The notes: generated from the letters alone by a model not told the origin. A stretch of 8,187 nucleotides of DNA from Paracoccaceae bacterium (GCA_007119835.1 SKOX01000158.1:1-8187); one strand, 5' to 3'. Positions 1 to 5,636 are shown, counted from the stretch's first letter. Translations and numbers: made by a program.

Positions 1-1681
1 CGAAGGCCAGGCCGCTCAGGAGCGAGGCTTGCCTCAGCCCGCCCGCGGGCGCGTCACCGCTCTCGGGCCCGGCGACGCGGTCGCGGAAGGTCACGAGCGT
101 CGAGCCGTTCGGCAGGGGCGCGACGAGCACGGTGAGGGTGCGGCCGTCGGTGGTCGCGGCGCTGCCGGTCCAGCTCGTGCGGTTGTCGGCGCCGGTGGCG
201 AAGGCGCGCAGGTCGGCCCACAGCGGCGAGGGCGCGCAGCGCTTCTCCCAGATGGCGGAAAGCTCGGCGACGCCGGGCCCGTCGAGGTTCGCCATCGGGT
301 CGAGCTGCCAGAGCCGCTCGAAGGCCGAGTTGACGAAGACGAGCATGCCGGAGGTGTCGAAGACCGCCACCGCCTCCGACATCCGGTCGAGGGTCGCCTG
401 GGAGAGCTCGAGCTCGGCGCGGTAGCGGCGCTCGAGCTGGATGGCGGTGGAGATGTCTTCGAAGAGGAAGGCGAGTGCGCCCTGCGGGTGGGGCCGGCCG
501 GTCACGCGGAAGATCTTGCCCGAGGGGAGCACCCAGTTCTCCTCGTAGGTACCGTCCCGCGCGCCTTCCTCGAGCTCGGTCAGCATCCGGCGGAAGGCGG
601 AAAAATCCTTCTGCTCGGGCATCTGGCGGGTTTCCCGCAGCCGCTCGAGGAAGTCGCGCAAGCTGGGCCTGCCGGCGAGCCAGACGGCGTCGATCTTCAC
701 CAGGTCGCACAGCGCGGGGTTGAAGAGGCCGAGGCGGCGGTTCTTGTCGAAGACCGCGAGCCCGATCGGCAGGTGCGCGAAGGTCTCGGTCAGCGTCTCG
801 ACGAAGCGGCGCAGGCTCGCCTCCGCGGCGACGAGTTCGTCGACCTCGACGGCGTAGGAGAGCGTCTCGCCCGAAGCGAGCGGGATCTGGGTGACCTCGA
901 ACCAGTGCGGATCCGATTCGTGCGCAGAGGGGATGCGCACGCGCCGCCGGCTCTCGTGGCTGCCGCGCGCGGTCAGGGGCACCTCCTCGAGAACGTGGGC
1001 GAAGACGTCCGGATGCCGCGGGCCGGCGATATCGTCGGCCATCGCGCCCGCGAGCTCCGCCTCGGGCAGGTCGAAGCGGTCGCGGTAGGCGGCGTTCGCC
1101 CAGCCGACCTGGTTGTCCGGCCCGAGGGTCCAGACCAGGATCGGGGCGCGGTCGAGGGCCTCGCGCTGGAAGGACGCGTCCTCGCGGGCGCGGGCGAGGG
1201 CGCGCTCGGCATCGTCGAGCGCGCGGGCCTCGGCGGAGGCGGGTCGGATCGACAGGAGTGCGGCACCGCCCCGGGGAGCCCCCGACACCTCGTAGGAGGT
1301 CCCGTCGCCACGCTGGCAGTGGCGGCGGAAGGATGCACCGAACAGGATGAGGCCCTCGAGATCGTCCTGGATCGAAGGGCAATCGCCCTCGATGTGGCGG
1401 GTGAGCGCCTGGAGCGGCGCCTGCCGGCCGCCGAGCCCGTCGAGCAGCGCCCGCGCGGCGCCGGTCAGCGGGCGCAGGCTCGAGCCGTTGATGAGAAACT
1501 CGCAGGCCGACGCGTCGCCGCCTTCGGTGAGCGCGTCGGTCTGCCGGGCGCGGCGGCCGAACGCGACAGCGGAGAGGCCCAGCGTCACGATCGCGCTGAC
1601 GAGCGCGGCCCATGCCGTTTCCGGCACCTCCGCGACGGTGGTGGCGAGCCAGTCAGGAAGGCCGAGGGTGCGGAGGTCCAT
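1..1681 (-). CDS. divL: DivL-like multi-PAS signalling protein, 5' part (3' end beyond window)
   Basis: The first 560 codons are present and stay open to the window edge. The start is the first ATG after an in-frame TAA at 1733-1735; no strong Shine-Dalgarno sequence precedes it. Residues about 23-41 form one hydrophobic membrane segment followed by a basic stretch (GRRAR). Three PAS-like modules follow. The first is at about 170-260 (begins ALDRAPILVWTLGPDNQV), the second at about 290-400 (LPIGLAVFDKN, closing with FRVTGRPHPQG), and the third at about 425-530 (MSEAVAVFDTSG). The second and third resemble the PAS_7 type found in alphaproteobacterial DivL. In known relatives DivL is a membrane-bound, atypical kinase-like protein that modulates CckA and so CtrA phosphorylation; in Rhodobacter it affects gene transfer agent production. 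The HisKA/HATPase region would lie outside the window, so the DivL name rests on the PAS layout and on the regB neighbourhood as I remember it. An ordinary PAS histidine kinase is the alternative. After PAS 3 the chain becomes Gly/Ala/Pro-rich rather than a clear coiled coil. Confidence 0.72.
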   Translation of the reverse strand, partial: MDLRTLGLPDWLATTVAEVPETAWAALVSAIVTLGLSAVAFGRRARQTDALTEGGDASACEFLINGSSLRPLTGAARALLDGLGGRQAPLQALTRHIEGDCPSIQDDLEGLILFGASFRRHCQRGDGTSYEVSGAPRGGAALLSIRPASAEARALDDAERALARAREDASFQREALDRAPILVWTLGPDNQVGWANAAYRDRFDLPEAELAGAMADDIAGPRHPDVFAHVLEEVPLTARGSHESRRRVRIPSAHESDPHWFEVTQIPLASGETLSYAVEVDELVAAEASLRRFVETLTETFAHLPIGLAVFDKNRRLGLFNPALCDLVKIDAVWLAGRPSLRDFLERLRETRQMPEQKDFSAFRRMLTELEEGARDGTYEENWVLPSGKIFRVTGRPHPQGALAFLFEDISTAIQLERRYRAELELSQATLDRMSEAVAVFDTSGMLVFVNSAFERLWQLDPMANLDGPGVAELSAIWEKRCAPSPLWADLRAFATGADNRTSWTGSAATTDGRTLTVLVAPLPNGSTLVTFRDRVAGPESGDAPAGGLRQASLLSGLAF

Positions 1682-1732
1682 GGGCGAGGCGATCCGGGTG
1701 GGGGTCCGGTCGCCGATCTGAGAAGAGAAGGC

Positions 1733-1747
1733 TTAAATTTGGTTTAA
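1733..1747 (-). promoter_or_regulatory. Candidate CtrA binding site upstream of the divL-like gene
   Basis: TTAA at 1733-1736 and TTAA at 1744-1747 are separated by exactly seven bases and followed by C, giving TTAAATTTGGTTTAAC. This matches the alphaproteobacterial CtrA full-site consensus TTAA-N7-TTAAC. The motif has the same spacing on both strands. It ends 51 bp before the ATG at 1681 and is a conspicuous AT-rich island in very GC-rich DNA, so a chance match is unlikely. Binding and direction of regulation are inferred. Confidence 0.6.
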
Positions 1748-1845
1748 CTTCGCAGCGCCGGTCGCCGGAGCGCCCGTCCGCGCGCCGGCTTGACTGCAAG
1801 GAGCAGGCCGAGGTTCCCGACTGCGGCGTTCGCTTCGGCACAGCC

Positions 1846-1893
1846 ACGGGGCGGCCGCGTCTGCCTCAGTGTCGCCCCGTCGGGCGGCCGCGT
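1846..1893. repeat. Direct and inverted repeats across the 3' end of regB
   Basis: The 12-mer GGGCGGCCGCGT occurs at 1849-1860 and again at 1882-1893, a perfect direct repeat with a 33-bp period. Interleaved with it is a perfect 8-bp inverted repeat, ACGGGGCG at 1846-1853 and CGCCCCGT at 1873-1880, which straddles the regB stop codon. On the regB transcript this could fold into a GC-rich stem, but no T tract follows, so a simple intrinsic terminator is not supported. The 11-base core GGGCGGCCGCG also appears after senC at 4030-4040. Confidence 0.45.
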
Positions 1894-3248
1894 TCGATCG
1901 TCGCGCGCGGCCAGACGACGGTGATGATCGCGCCGGGCGGGCGGGAAAACTCCGGGGGGCCCGCGAGTCGGGTCTCGCCGGGGTCGGCGCTGCCGTTCGC
2001 GATCGAGAGGCTCGCGCCCGTCCGCTCGAGCAGGGTCTTGGCGATGAAGAGCCCCAGGCCCATGCCGTCGTAGCCGGGCCGCTCCGTAGCGGCCTGCGGA
2101 CGCCCGCGCAGGAAGGGCTCGCCGACCCGGCCGATGAGCTCGGGCGGGAAACCCGGGCCGTCGTCGCCGATCGCCACCCGGATCTCGGCCGCGTTCCAGT
2201 CGAGGTCGATCCAGACGTGGCTGCGCGCGAAGTCGACGGCGTTCTGGACGAGGTTGCGCAGGCCCTGGACGACCTCGGGCAGGCGCAGGAGTTCGGGCTG
2301 CCGGCGCGGGCCCTCCTCGACGAGCCCGCCCTCGACCCGGGTGATGATCCGGATGCCGCGTTCGGCGTGCGGCGCGGCGGCCTCCTCGACCAGGCGGGAG
2401 AGCGGCGCGACGCGCACGCTCGCGTCCTCCTTCGCGTCGGTGCCCATGGCGCGCAGGATGTCGCGGCAGCGGTCGGCCTGGGTGCCGATCAGCCGGGCGT
2501 CCTCGCGCTGCTCGGGCCGGTCGGCGAGCTCGTCGGCGAGCTCGGCTGCGACCAGCTTGATGGTGGCGAGCGGCGTGCCGAGCTCGTGGGCGGCGGCCGC
2601 GACGACGCCGCCGAGCGCGGTGATGCGCTGCTCGCGGGCGAGCGCGAGCTGGGTCGCGGCGAGGGCCTGAGACATCGAGAAGGTCTCGCCGGTCACCCGG
2701 CGGGCGTAGATCGCCAGGAAAACGGTGCCGATGGTGAGCGAGGCCCAGGTGCCGACCGTGAGCAGCGGCGAGAGGGCGAGAACCTCGCCGGTCGCGAGCC
2801 TCAGCGGCACGCTGTCGATGGCGAGCCCGGTGGTGATGAGCGAGGCGACGATCCCGAGCAGCACGGTGACGCGGAGCGACAGCACCGAGGCGCTGATCGT
2901 CACCGGCGCGAGCAGGAGCAGCGCGAAGGGGTTGGCGAGGCCGCCGGTGATGTAGAGGAGCCCGCCGAGCTGGCAGAGGTCGAACAGCAGCGAGACGGTC
3001 GCCTCCCGCTCCGTCAGGCGTCGGTGCTCGGCGCCGAGGCGGCTGAAGACGAGGTTGAAGAGCGCCGCCGCGCCGATGATCGCGAACGCGACGTCGAGCC
3101 GCAGGTCGACCCCGAGCCCGAAGGCCGCAACGAGCACGGTGGAGGACTGGCCGAAGACCGTGAGCCAGCGCAACAGGACGAGGGTGCGAAGGCGCAGCCA
3201 GGTGCTGCGATCGGCGCGCGAAAGAAGCGGCAGGGCATCGTGGTGCAT
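1866..3248 (-). CDS. regB: Redox-sensing histidine kinase RegB (PrrB)
   Basis: This 460-residue membrane sensor kinase phosphorylates RegA under low oxygen or reducing conditions. The N-terminal half (about residues 20-182) contains roughly six hydrophobic segments. Between two of them lies GGLANPF at 102-108, the conserved heptad implicated in ubiquinone sensing. The H-box is AAAAHELGTPLATIKL with the phospho-acceptor His221. ADRCRDIL places Cys261 at the position of the redox-active cysteine of Rhodobacter RegB (Cys265 there). The ATP-binding boxes follow: RNLVQNAVDFA (331-341), DDGPGFP (362-368), EPFLRGR (377-383) and GMGLGLFIA (395-403). The ATG at 3248 is preferred because GGAGG lies five bases upstream and the length then equals the known family size. 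A further 67 in-frame codons upstream would run through the divergent promoter and past the senC start. The gene is divergent from senC-regA and upstream of the divL-like gene. Confidence 0.96.
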   Translation of the reverse strand: MHHDALPLLSRADRSTWLRLRTLVLLRWLTVFGQSSTVLVAAFGLGVDLRLDVAFAIIGAAALFNLVFSRLGAEHRRLTEREATVSLLFDLCQLGGLLYITGGLANPFALLLLAPVTISASVLSLRVTVLLGIVASLITTGLAIDSVPLRLATGEVLALSPLLTVGTWASLTIGTVFLAIYARRVTGETFSMSQALAATQLALAREQRITALGGVVAAAAHELGTPLATIKLVAAELADELADRPEQREDARLIGTQADRCRDILRAMGTDAKEDASVRVAPLSRLVEEAAAPHAERGIRIITRVEGGLVEEGPRRQPELLRLPEVVQGLRNLVQNAVDFARSHVWIDLDWNAAEIRVAIGDDGPGFPPELIGRVGEPFLRGRPQAATERPGYDGMGLGLFIAKTLLERTGASLSIANGSADPGETRLAGPPEFSRPPGAIITVVWPRATIERGRPTGRH

Positions 3249-3253
3249 GGCGG

Positions 3254-3258
3254 CCTCC
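3254..3258 (-). promoter_or_regulatory. Ribosome binding site that fixes the regB start
   Basis: On the minus strand GGAGG is followed by five bases and then the ATG at 3248. This strong site supports the short 460-residue RegB over a 527-residue reading that begins at 3449 inside senC. Confidence 0.8.
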
Positions 3259-3306
3259 GCGCCGAGCAGGTCGCCGGGCGCGTCTTCGGGACTGTGCAGG
3301 GGGGCT

Positions 3307-3343
3307 GCGTCAAGGTCTTGTGAACGGGTGCCGACCTTGTCGC
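3307..3343. promoter_or_regulatory. Inverted repeat in the divergent regB/senC promoter region
   Basis: The left arm GCGTCAAGGTC (3307-3317) and right arm GACCTTGTCGC (3333-3343) are complementary in 10 of 11 positions, with a 15-base spacer. The centre at 3325 is 77 bp from the regB start and 75 bp from the senC start, the middle of the 151-bp intergenic region. The outer pentamers GCGTC and GTCGC resemble the half sites described for RegA/PrrA (GCGNC and GNCGC), but their separation is larger than usual. On the minus strand the left arm contains TTGACG, similar to a -35 hexamer for regB; I could not find a convincing -10. An operator for shared control of both genes is inferred. Confidence 0.5.
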
Positions 3344-3399
3344 CCGGGGAGGTGCGTGCCACAAGGCGGCGTATCGTCCCAAGACCCTCCGAGGCTGCC

Positions 3400-4020
3400 A
3401 TGATCCGGGTCGTCGCCCTCTTTTCCGCCGCCACCGTGATGCTCGGCATCGCCGCCGGCTATTACTTCGTGCTGAGCCGCGACGGTGCCGACCCTTTCGC
3501 CGATTGCCGCCGGACGCAGATCGCCGGCGGGCAGGCGGCGATCGGAGGGCCGTTCAGCCTGATCGACACCGAGGACCGGCGGGTGACGGACGAGGACGTC
3601 ATCGCCGGGCCGACGCTCATTTACTTCGGCTATGCCTTCTGTCCAGATTTCTGCCCGATGGACCTGGCGCGGAATGCCGCAGCGGCGGACGCGCTCGCCG
3701 CGCGGGGCGTCGATGTGGCGCAGGTCTTCATCACGGTCGATCCCGAGCGCGACACGCCCCAGGTGCTGGCGGACTACACCGCCTGGATCCACCCCGCGCT
3801 CATCGGGCTGACCGGCACGCCCGAGGAGACGGCGGCGGCGGCGAACGCCTACCGCGTCTATTCCCGGCGGGGCGCGGGCGAGGACGAATTCTACCTCGTG
3901 GACCACTCGACCTTCACCTACCTCGTCGCGCCGGGGGAGGGCTTCCTCGAGTTCTATTCGACCACCGCCTCGCCCGACGAGGTCGCCGATAGCGTCGCCT
4001 GCTACGCCGCCCGCCTCTGA
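3400..4020 (+). CDS. senC: SenC/PrrC, Sco1-family copper chaperone
   Basis: This 206-residue protein is a membrane-anchored, periplasmic thioredoxin-fold protein. SenC/PrrC/Sco1 proteins deliver copper to the CuA or CuB centre of haem-copper oxidases, and in Rhodobacter they influence signalling through RegB. Residues about 3-24 form an uncleaved signal anchor. The copper site is visible: CPDFC with Cys81 and Cys85, preceded by TLIYFGYAF, and His169 in YLVDHSTFTYLV. FITVDPERDTP at 110-120 is also typical of the family. The ATG at 3400 is preceded by GAGG with a five-base spacer. The gene is divergent from regB and 102 bp upstream of regA, the usual regB / senC-regA layout. The reading frame is complete and shows no damage. 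Confidence 0.95.
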   Translation: MIRVVALFSAATVMLGIAAGYYFVLSRDGADPFADCRRTQIAGGQAAIGGPFSLIDTEDRRVTDEDVIAGPTLIYFGYAFCPDFCPMDLARNAAAADALAARGVDVAQVFITVDPERDTPQVLADYTAWIHPALIGLTGTPEETAAAANAYRVYSRRGAGEDEFYLVDHSTFTYLVAPGEGFLEFYSTTASPDEVADSVACYAARL

Positions 4021-4028
4021 GGCGGGCG
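4008..4028 (+). other. Stem-loop overlapping the senC stop codon
   Basis: Bases 4008-4016 (CCGCCCGCCT read with its GC run from 4008) pair perfectly with 4020-4028 around the three-base loop CTG, giving a 9-bp GC-rich stem that encloses the TGA. No T run follows, so it is not a standard intrinsic terminator. It could reduce readthrough into regA or protect the 3' end of a senC transcript; both ideas are inference. Confidence 0.4.
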
Positions 4029-4064
4029 CGGGCGGCCGCGCCGCCGCCGCTCGCGGCACCGTGT

Positions 4065-4092
4065 TTGACCGCTTCACCGCCAGCCCTAGCTC
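4065..4092 (+). promoter_or_regulatory. Weak candidate promoter for regA
   Basis: TTGACC at 4065-4070 is a good -35-like hexamer. Sixteen bases later, TAGCTC at 4087-4092 is a poor -10. If used, transcription would start near 4099, inside the following stem-loop, so only transcripts reading through from senC would carry the full stem. The weak -10 keeps confidence low. Confidence 0.3.
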
Positions 4093-4112
4093 CTTCGTCA
4101 GCCACGAAGGGG
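4090..4112 (+). promoter_or_regulatory. RNA stem-loop covering the regA ribosome binding site
   Basis: CCTTCGT (4092-4098) pairs perfectly with ACGAAGG (4104-4110) around the loop CAGCC. A G-U and a C-G pair extend it to 4090-4098 with 4104-4112. The 3' strand includes AAGGGG (4107-4112), the only Shine-Dalgarno-like sequence for the regA ATG at 4123. No T tract follows, so sequestration of the ribosome binding site fits better than termination. Confidence 0.5.
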
Positions 4113-4122
4113 GTTGATTGTC

Positions 4123-4677
4123 ATGGTTTCCCTGAACTTGAACGGTGTCGGCGACGACCGCTCGCTGATGATCGTTGATGACGACGAGCCGTTCCTGCGC
4201 CGGCTGGCACGGGCGATGGAGAAGCGCGGCTTCTCGGTCACGGCGGCGCAGTCCCTCGCCGAGGGCCGCGACGTCGTGCGGTCGAAGCCGCCGGCCTACG
4301 CGGTCGTCGACCTGCGTCTCGAGGATGGCAACGGGCTCGACATCGTCGAGTTCCTGCGCGAGCGGCGGGAAGACGCCCGGATCGTCGTCCTGACGGGATA
4401 CGGCGCGATCGCCACGGCCGTCGCGGCGGTGAAGATCGGCGCGACCGACTATCTCTCCAAGCCCGCCGACGCCAACGACGTCACCGCGGCGCTGCTCTCC
4501 GGCGCCGACGACAAGCCCGAGCCGCCGGAAAATCCGATGTCCGCCGACCGCGTGCGGTGGGAGCACATCCACAGGGTCTACGAGCTTTGCGATCGCAACG
4601 TGTCGGAGACGGCGCGGCGCCTGAACATGCATCGGCGCACGCTGCAGCGCATCCTGTCCAAGCGGAGCCCGAAATAG
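4123..4677 (+). CDS. regA: Redox response regulator RegA (PrrA)
   Basis: This 184-residue cytoplasmic transcription regulator is the phosphorylation partner of RegB. It controls photosynthesis, respiration, nitrogen and carbon fixation genes in relatives. The receiver domain (about 13-125) has the acidic pocket DDDE at 19-22, phospho-acceptor Asp63 in AVVDLRLEDG, Thr91 in VVLTGYG and Lys113 in YLSKP. A Pro-rich linker (about 131-138) leads to a Fis-type helix-turn-helix at about 145-180 (NVSETARRLNMHRRTLQRIL), nearly invariant in RegA proteins. Length and Asp number agree with Rhodobacter PrrA. ATG 4123 is preferred over an in-frame TTG at 4114, because AAGGGG at 4107-4112 would be directly abutting that TTG but is ten bases from the ATG. 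Unlike the Rhodobacter arrangement I remember, hvrA/ahcY does not follow. Confidence 0.96.
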   Translation: MVSLNLNGVGDDRSLMIVDDDEPFLRRLARAMEKRGFSVTAAQSLAEGRDVVRSKPPAYAVVDLRLEDGNGLDIVEFLRERREDARIVVLTGYGAIATAVAAVKIGATDYLSKPADANDVTAALLSGADDKPEPPENPMSADRVRWEHIHRVYELCDRNVSETARRLNMHRRTLQRILSKRSPK

Positions 4678-4685
4678 CGGCGCCA

Positions 4686-4712
4686 GGTTGCGCTAATGCA
4701 ATACATGCAACC
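4686..4712. repeat. Nested inverted and direct repeats after regA
   Basis: GGTTGC at 4686-4691 and GCAACC at 4707-4712 form a perfect 6-bp inverted repeat with a 15-base spacer. Inside, TTGC at 4688-4691 pairs with GCAA at 4698-4701, and ATGCAA is repeated at 4696-4701 and 4705-4710 with a 9-bp period. It begins nine bases after the regA stop, in a markedly AT-richer stretch ahead of the methyltransferase gene. No T tract follows. It could be an operator for the downstream gene or a weak regA 3' structure; no function can be assigned. Confidence 0.4.
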
Positions 4713-4743
4713 AAAAGTTGAAGAATCTGGTAGACAAAGCCTT

Positions 4744-4772
4744 GACCATGGGTGCAAAGACAACCCATGGTC
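4744..4772 (+). repeat. Perfect 10-bp inverted repeat across the methyltransferase start
   Basis: GACCATGGGT (4744-4753) and ACCCATGGTC (4763-4772) are exact inverted copies with a nine-base spacer. The right arm contains the ATG at 4767 and the left arm ends in the alternative GTG at 4752-4754. In mRNA the stem would bury both possible start codons; in DNA it could be a repressor operator. Confidence 0.55.
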
Positions 4773-5495
4773 GAGGTTGTTCCGATTCTTCGCGCAGCGC
4801 GATCCACATACTGTCTTCGGGACGTGCTGATTCCCGAAGACCCTGCCATCATAACGCCTCCGATCCGCCACGCCATCCTCAGCGGGCGCTTCGAGGCAGA
4901 CGAGGCCGACGCGGTGCCGGAGATCGTCCGGCCCGGCGACGTGGTGCTCGAGATCGGCGGGGGGATCGGCTTCATCTCGACGCTCCTCGCCCGCGAGCCT
5001 GCGGTGCGGCGCGTGATCTCGGTTGAAGCCAACCCGGATCTGATCGACTACATGGCGGCCCTTCACGCCACGAACAACGTTTCGGTCACCCGCATCAACG
5101 CCGTGCTGACCAACGAGCCGGTGGCCAGCGCCAACTTCTTCCTGCGCCGCGACTTCTGGATGAGCTCGCTGATGCCGGGGCCGAACCCCTTCGTCGCGAC
5201 CGTCGAGGTGCCGGCCCGCAACCTCGACATCCTCCTGTGGGCCGAGGGCGTGACGCTGGTGGTCTGCGACATCGAGGGCGCGGAGGCCTTCCTGTTCGAC
5301 GGGGCGGACCTTTCGGGCGTCGACCGGATCTTCATCGAACTGCACGACCACGTCACCGGGCTGAAGGGCGTGCAGTCGGTCTTCCGTAGCCTCGGCGACC
5401 ATGGATTTGCCTATGACCCGCGCCATTCCAGGGGCTCGGTCGTGCTCTTCCAGCGCGTCCAGGACGATGAGGTTCTACGGCCCTACGCGGGTTGA
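4767..5495 (+). CDS. FkbM-family SAM-dependent methyltransferase
   Basis: The product is a cytoplasmic protein of 242 residues with a Rossmann-type methyltransferase fold. Motif I is VVLEIGGGIGFIS (59-71), binding S-adenosylmethionine. VISVEANPDL (83-92) supplies the acidic residue Glu87 for the ribose hydroxyls. VVCDIEGAEAFLF (165-177) is the FkbM signature around Asp168-Ile-Glu-Gly, and RIFIELHDH (187-195) is a later core strand. FkbM-type enzymes usually O-methylate sugars, polyketides or other small molecules; the substrate here is unknown. The start is uncertain: a GTG at 4752 would add five residues, neither start has a clear Shine-Dalgarno sequence, and both lie in the inverted repeat at 4744-4772. 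The gene stands between the regulator genes and the rimP operon, with an AT-richer upstream region of about 70 bp, which suggests it may be an accessory insertion. No link to redox control is visible. Confidence 0.85.
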   Translation: MVEVVPILRAARSTYCLRDVLIPEDPAIITPPIRHAILSGRFEADEADAVPEIVRPGDVVLEIGGGIGFISTLLAREPAVRRVISVEANPDLIDYMAALHATNNVSVTRINAVLTNEPVASANFFLRRDFWMSSLMPGPNPFVATVEVPARNLDILLWAEGVTLVVCDIEGAEAFLFDGADLSGVDRIFIELHDHVTGLKGVQSVFRSLGDHGFAYDPRHSRGSVVLFQRVQDDEVLRPYAG

Positions 5496-5507
5496 TGCCG
5501 AATTCGC

Positions 5508-5536
5508 TTGCGCAGCCGCGGGGTGGGGCCTATATC
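5508..5536 (+). promoter_or_regulatory. Candidate promoter for the rimP-nusA operon or a leader RNA
   Basis: TTGCGC at 5508-5513 and TATATC at 5531-5536 are separated by 17 bp, the ideal housekeeping spacing. The -35 keeps the TTG important in alphaproteobacteria, and the -10 matches four of six consensus bases. It starts 12 bases after the methyltransferase stop codon and would start transcription near 5543, about 98 bases upstream of rimP. Confidence 0.55.
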
Positions 5537-5590
5537 CCTCCTCGACAGCGGCAGGTTGAGCCTCGGTTCATCCTTCCACCGGGAAGTTCG

Positions 5591-5612
5591 ACGGGCCGCG
5601 CGCCCGTTTTTT
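5591..5612 (+). terminator. Intrinsic terminator in the rimP leader
   Basis: ACGGGC (5591-5596) pairs with GCCCGT (5602-5607) around the loop CGCGC, and a run of six T residues covers 5607-5612. This is a classic Rho-independent terminator. It lies 95 bases after the methyltransferase stop and 29 bases before the rimP start, downstream of the candidate promoter. It may end the methyltransferase transcript, attenuate rimP-nusA, or be the 3' end of a small RNA of about 70 nt. Confidence 0.75.
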
Positions 5613-5630
5613 CGTTCCGGCTCCTGCCCT

Positions 5631-5636
5631 GGGGGA
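5631..5636 (+). promoter_or_regulatory. Ribosome binding site supporting a TTG start for rimP
   Basis: GGGGGA lies four bases before the TTG at 5641. It supports the uncommon TTG initiation codon, which also gives the family-typical N-terminus [14 protein letters not shown]. Confidence 0.6.

Noticed and set aside
54..1613. 519-codon frame on the minus strand in a different phase from the divL-like frame
   Set aside because: The translation is Arg/Pro-rich nonsense; the neighbouring phase, open from 1681 to the window edge, contains the PAS motifs.
29..1747. Long open frame (572 codons) on the plus strand opposite the divL-like gene
   Set aside because: Its translation is low-complexity Gly/Ala/Glu/Arg-rich without domains, while the opposite strand gives clear PAS modules. 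Long antisense frames are expected in GC-rich codon usage.
1706..1767. Ten-base word CCGGTCGCCG on both sides of the CtrA box
   Set aside because: The 52-bp offset has no symmetry about the box and GC-rich 10-mers recur by chance here.
3259..3274. GCGCC-N6-GTCGC match to the RegA/PrrA consensus near the regB ribosome binding site
   Set aside because: The degenerate GC-only motif with flexible spacing is expected by chance every few hundred bases in DNA this GC-rich, and the position is within the untranslated leader of regB.
1869..3323. 484-codon plus-strand frame opposite regB
   Set aside because: Composition is typical of a shadow frame and it overlaps the fully recognisable RegB coding sequence.
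3249..3449. Extended RegB N-terminus starting at 3449
   Set aside because: It would overlap the start of divergent senC and the shared promoter region, and a strong GGAGG supports the start at 3248, giving the standard 460 residues.
4114..4127. Possible Fnr-type site beginning TTGAT at the regA start
   Set aside because: Only one half matches TTGAT-N4-ATCAA; the second half is ATGGT, and it overlaps the start codon.
3310..4632. 440-codon minus-strand frame opposite senC and regA
   Set aside because: It lies antisense to two well-conserved genes and shows no domain.
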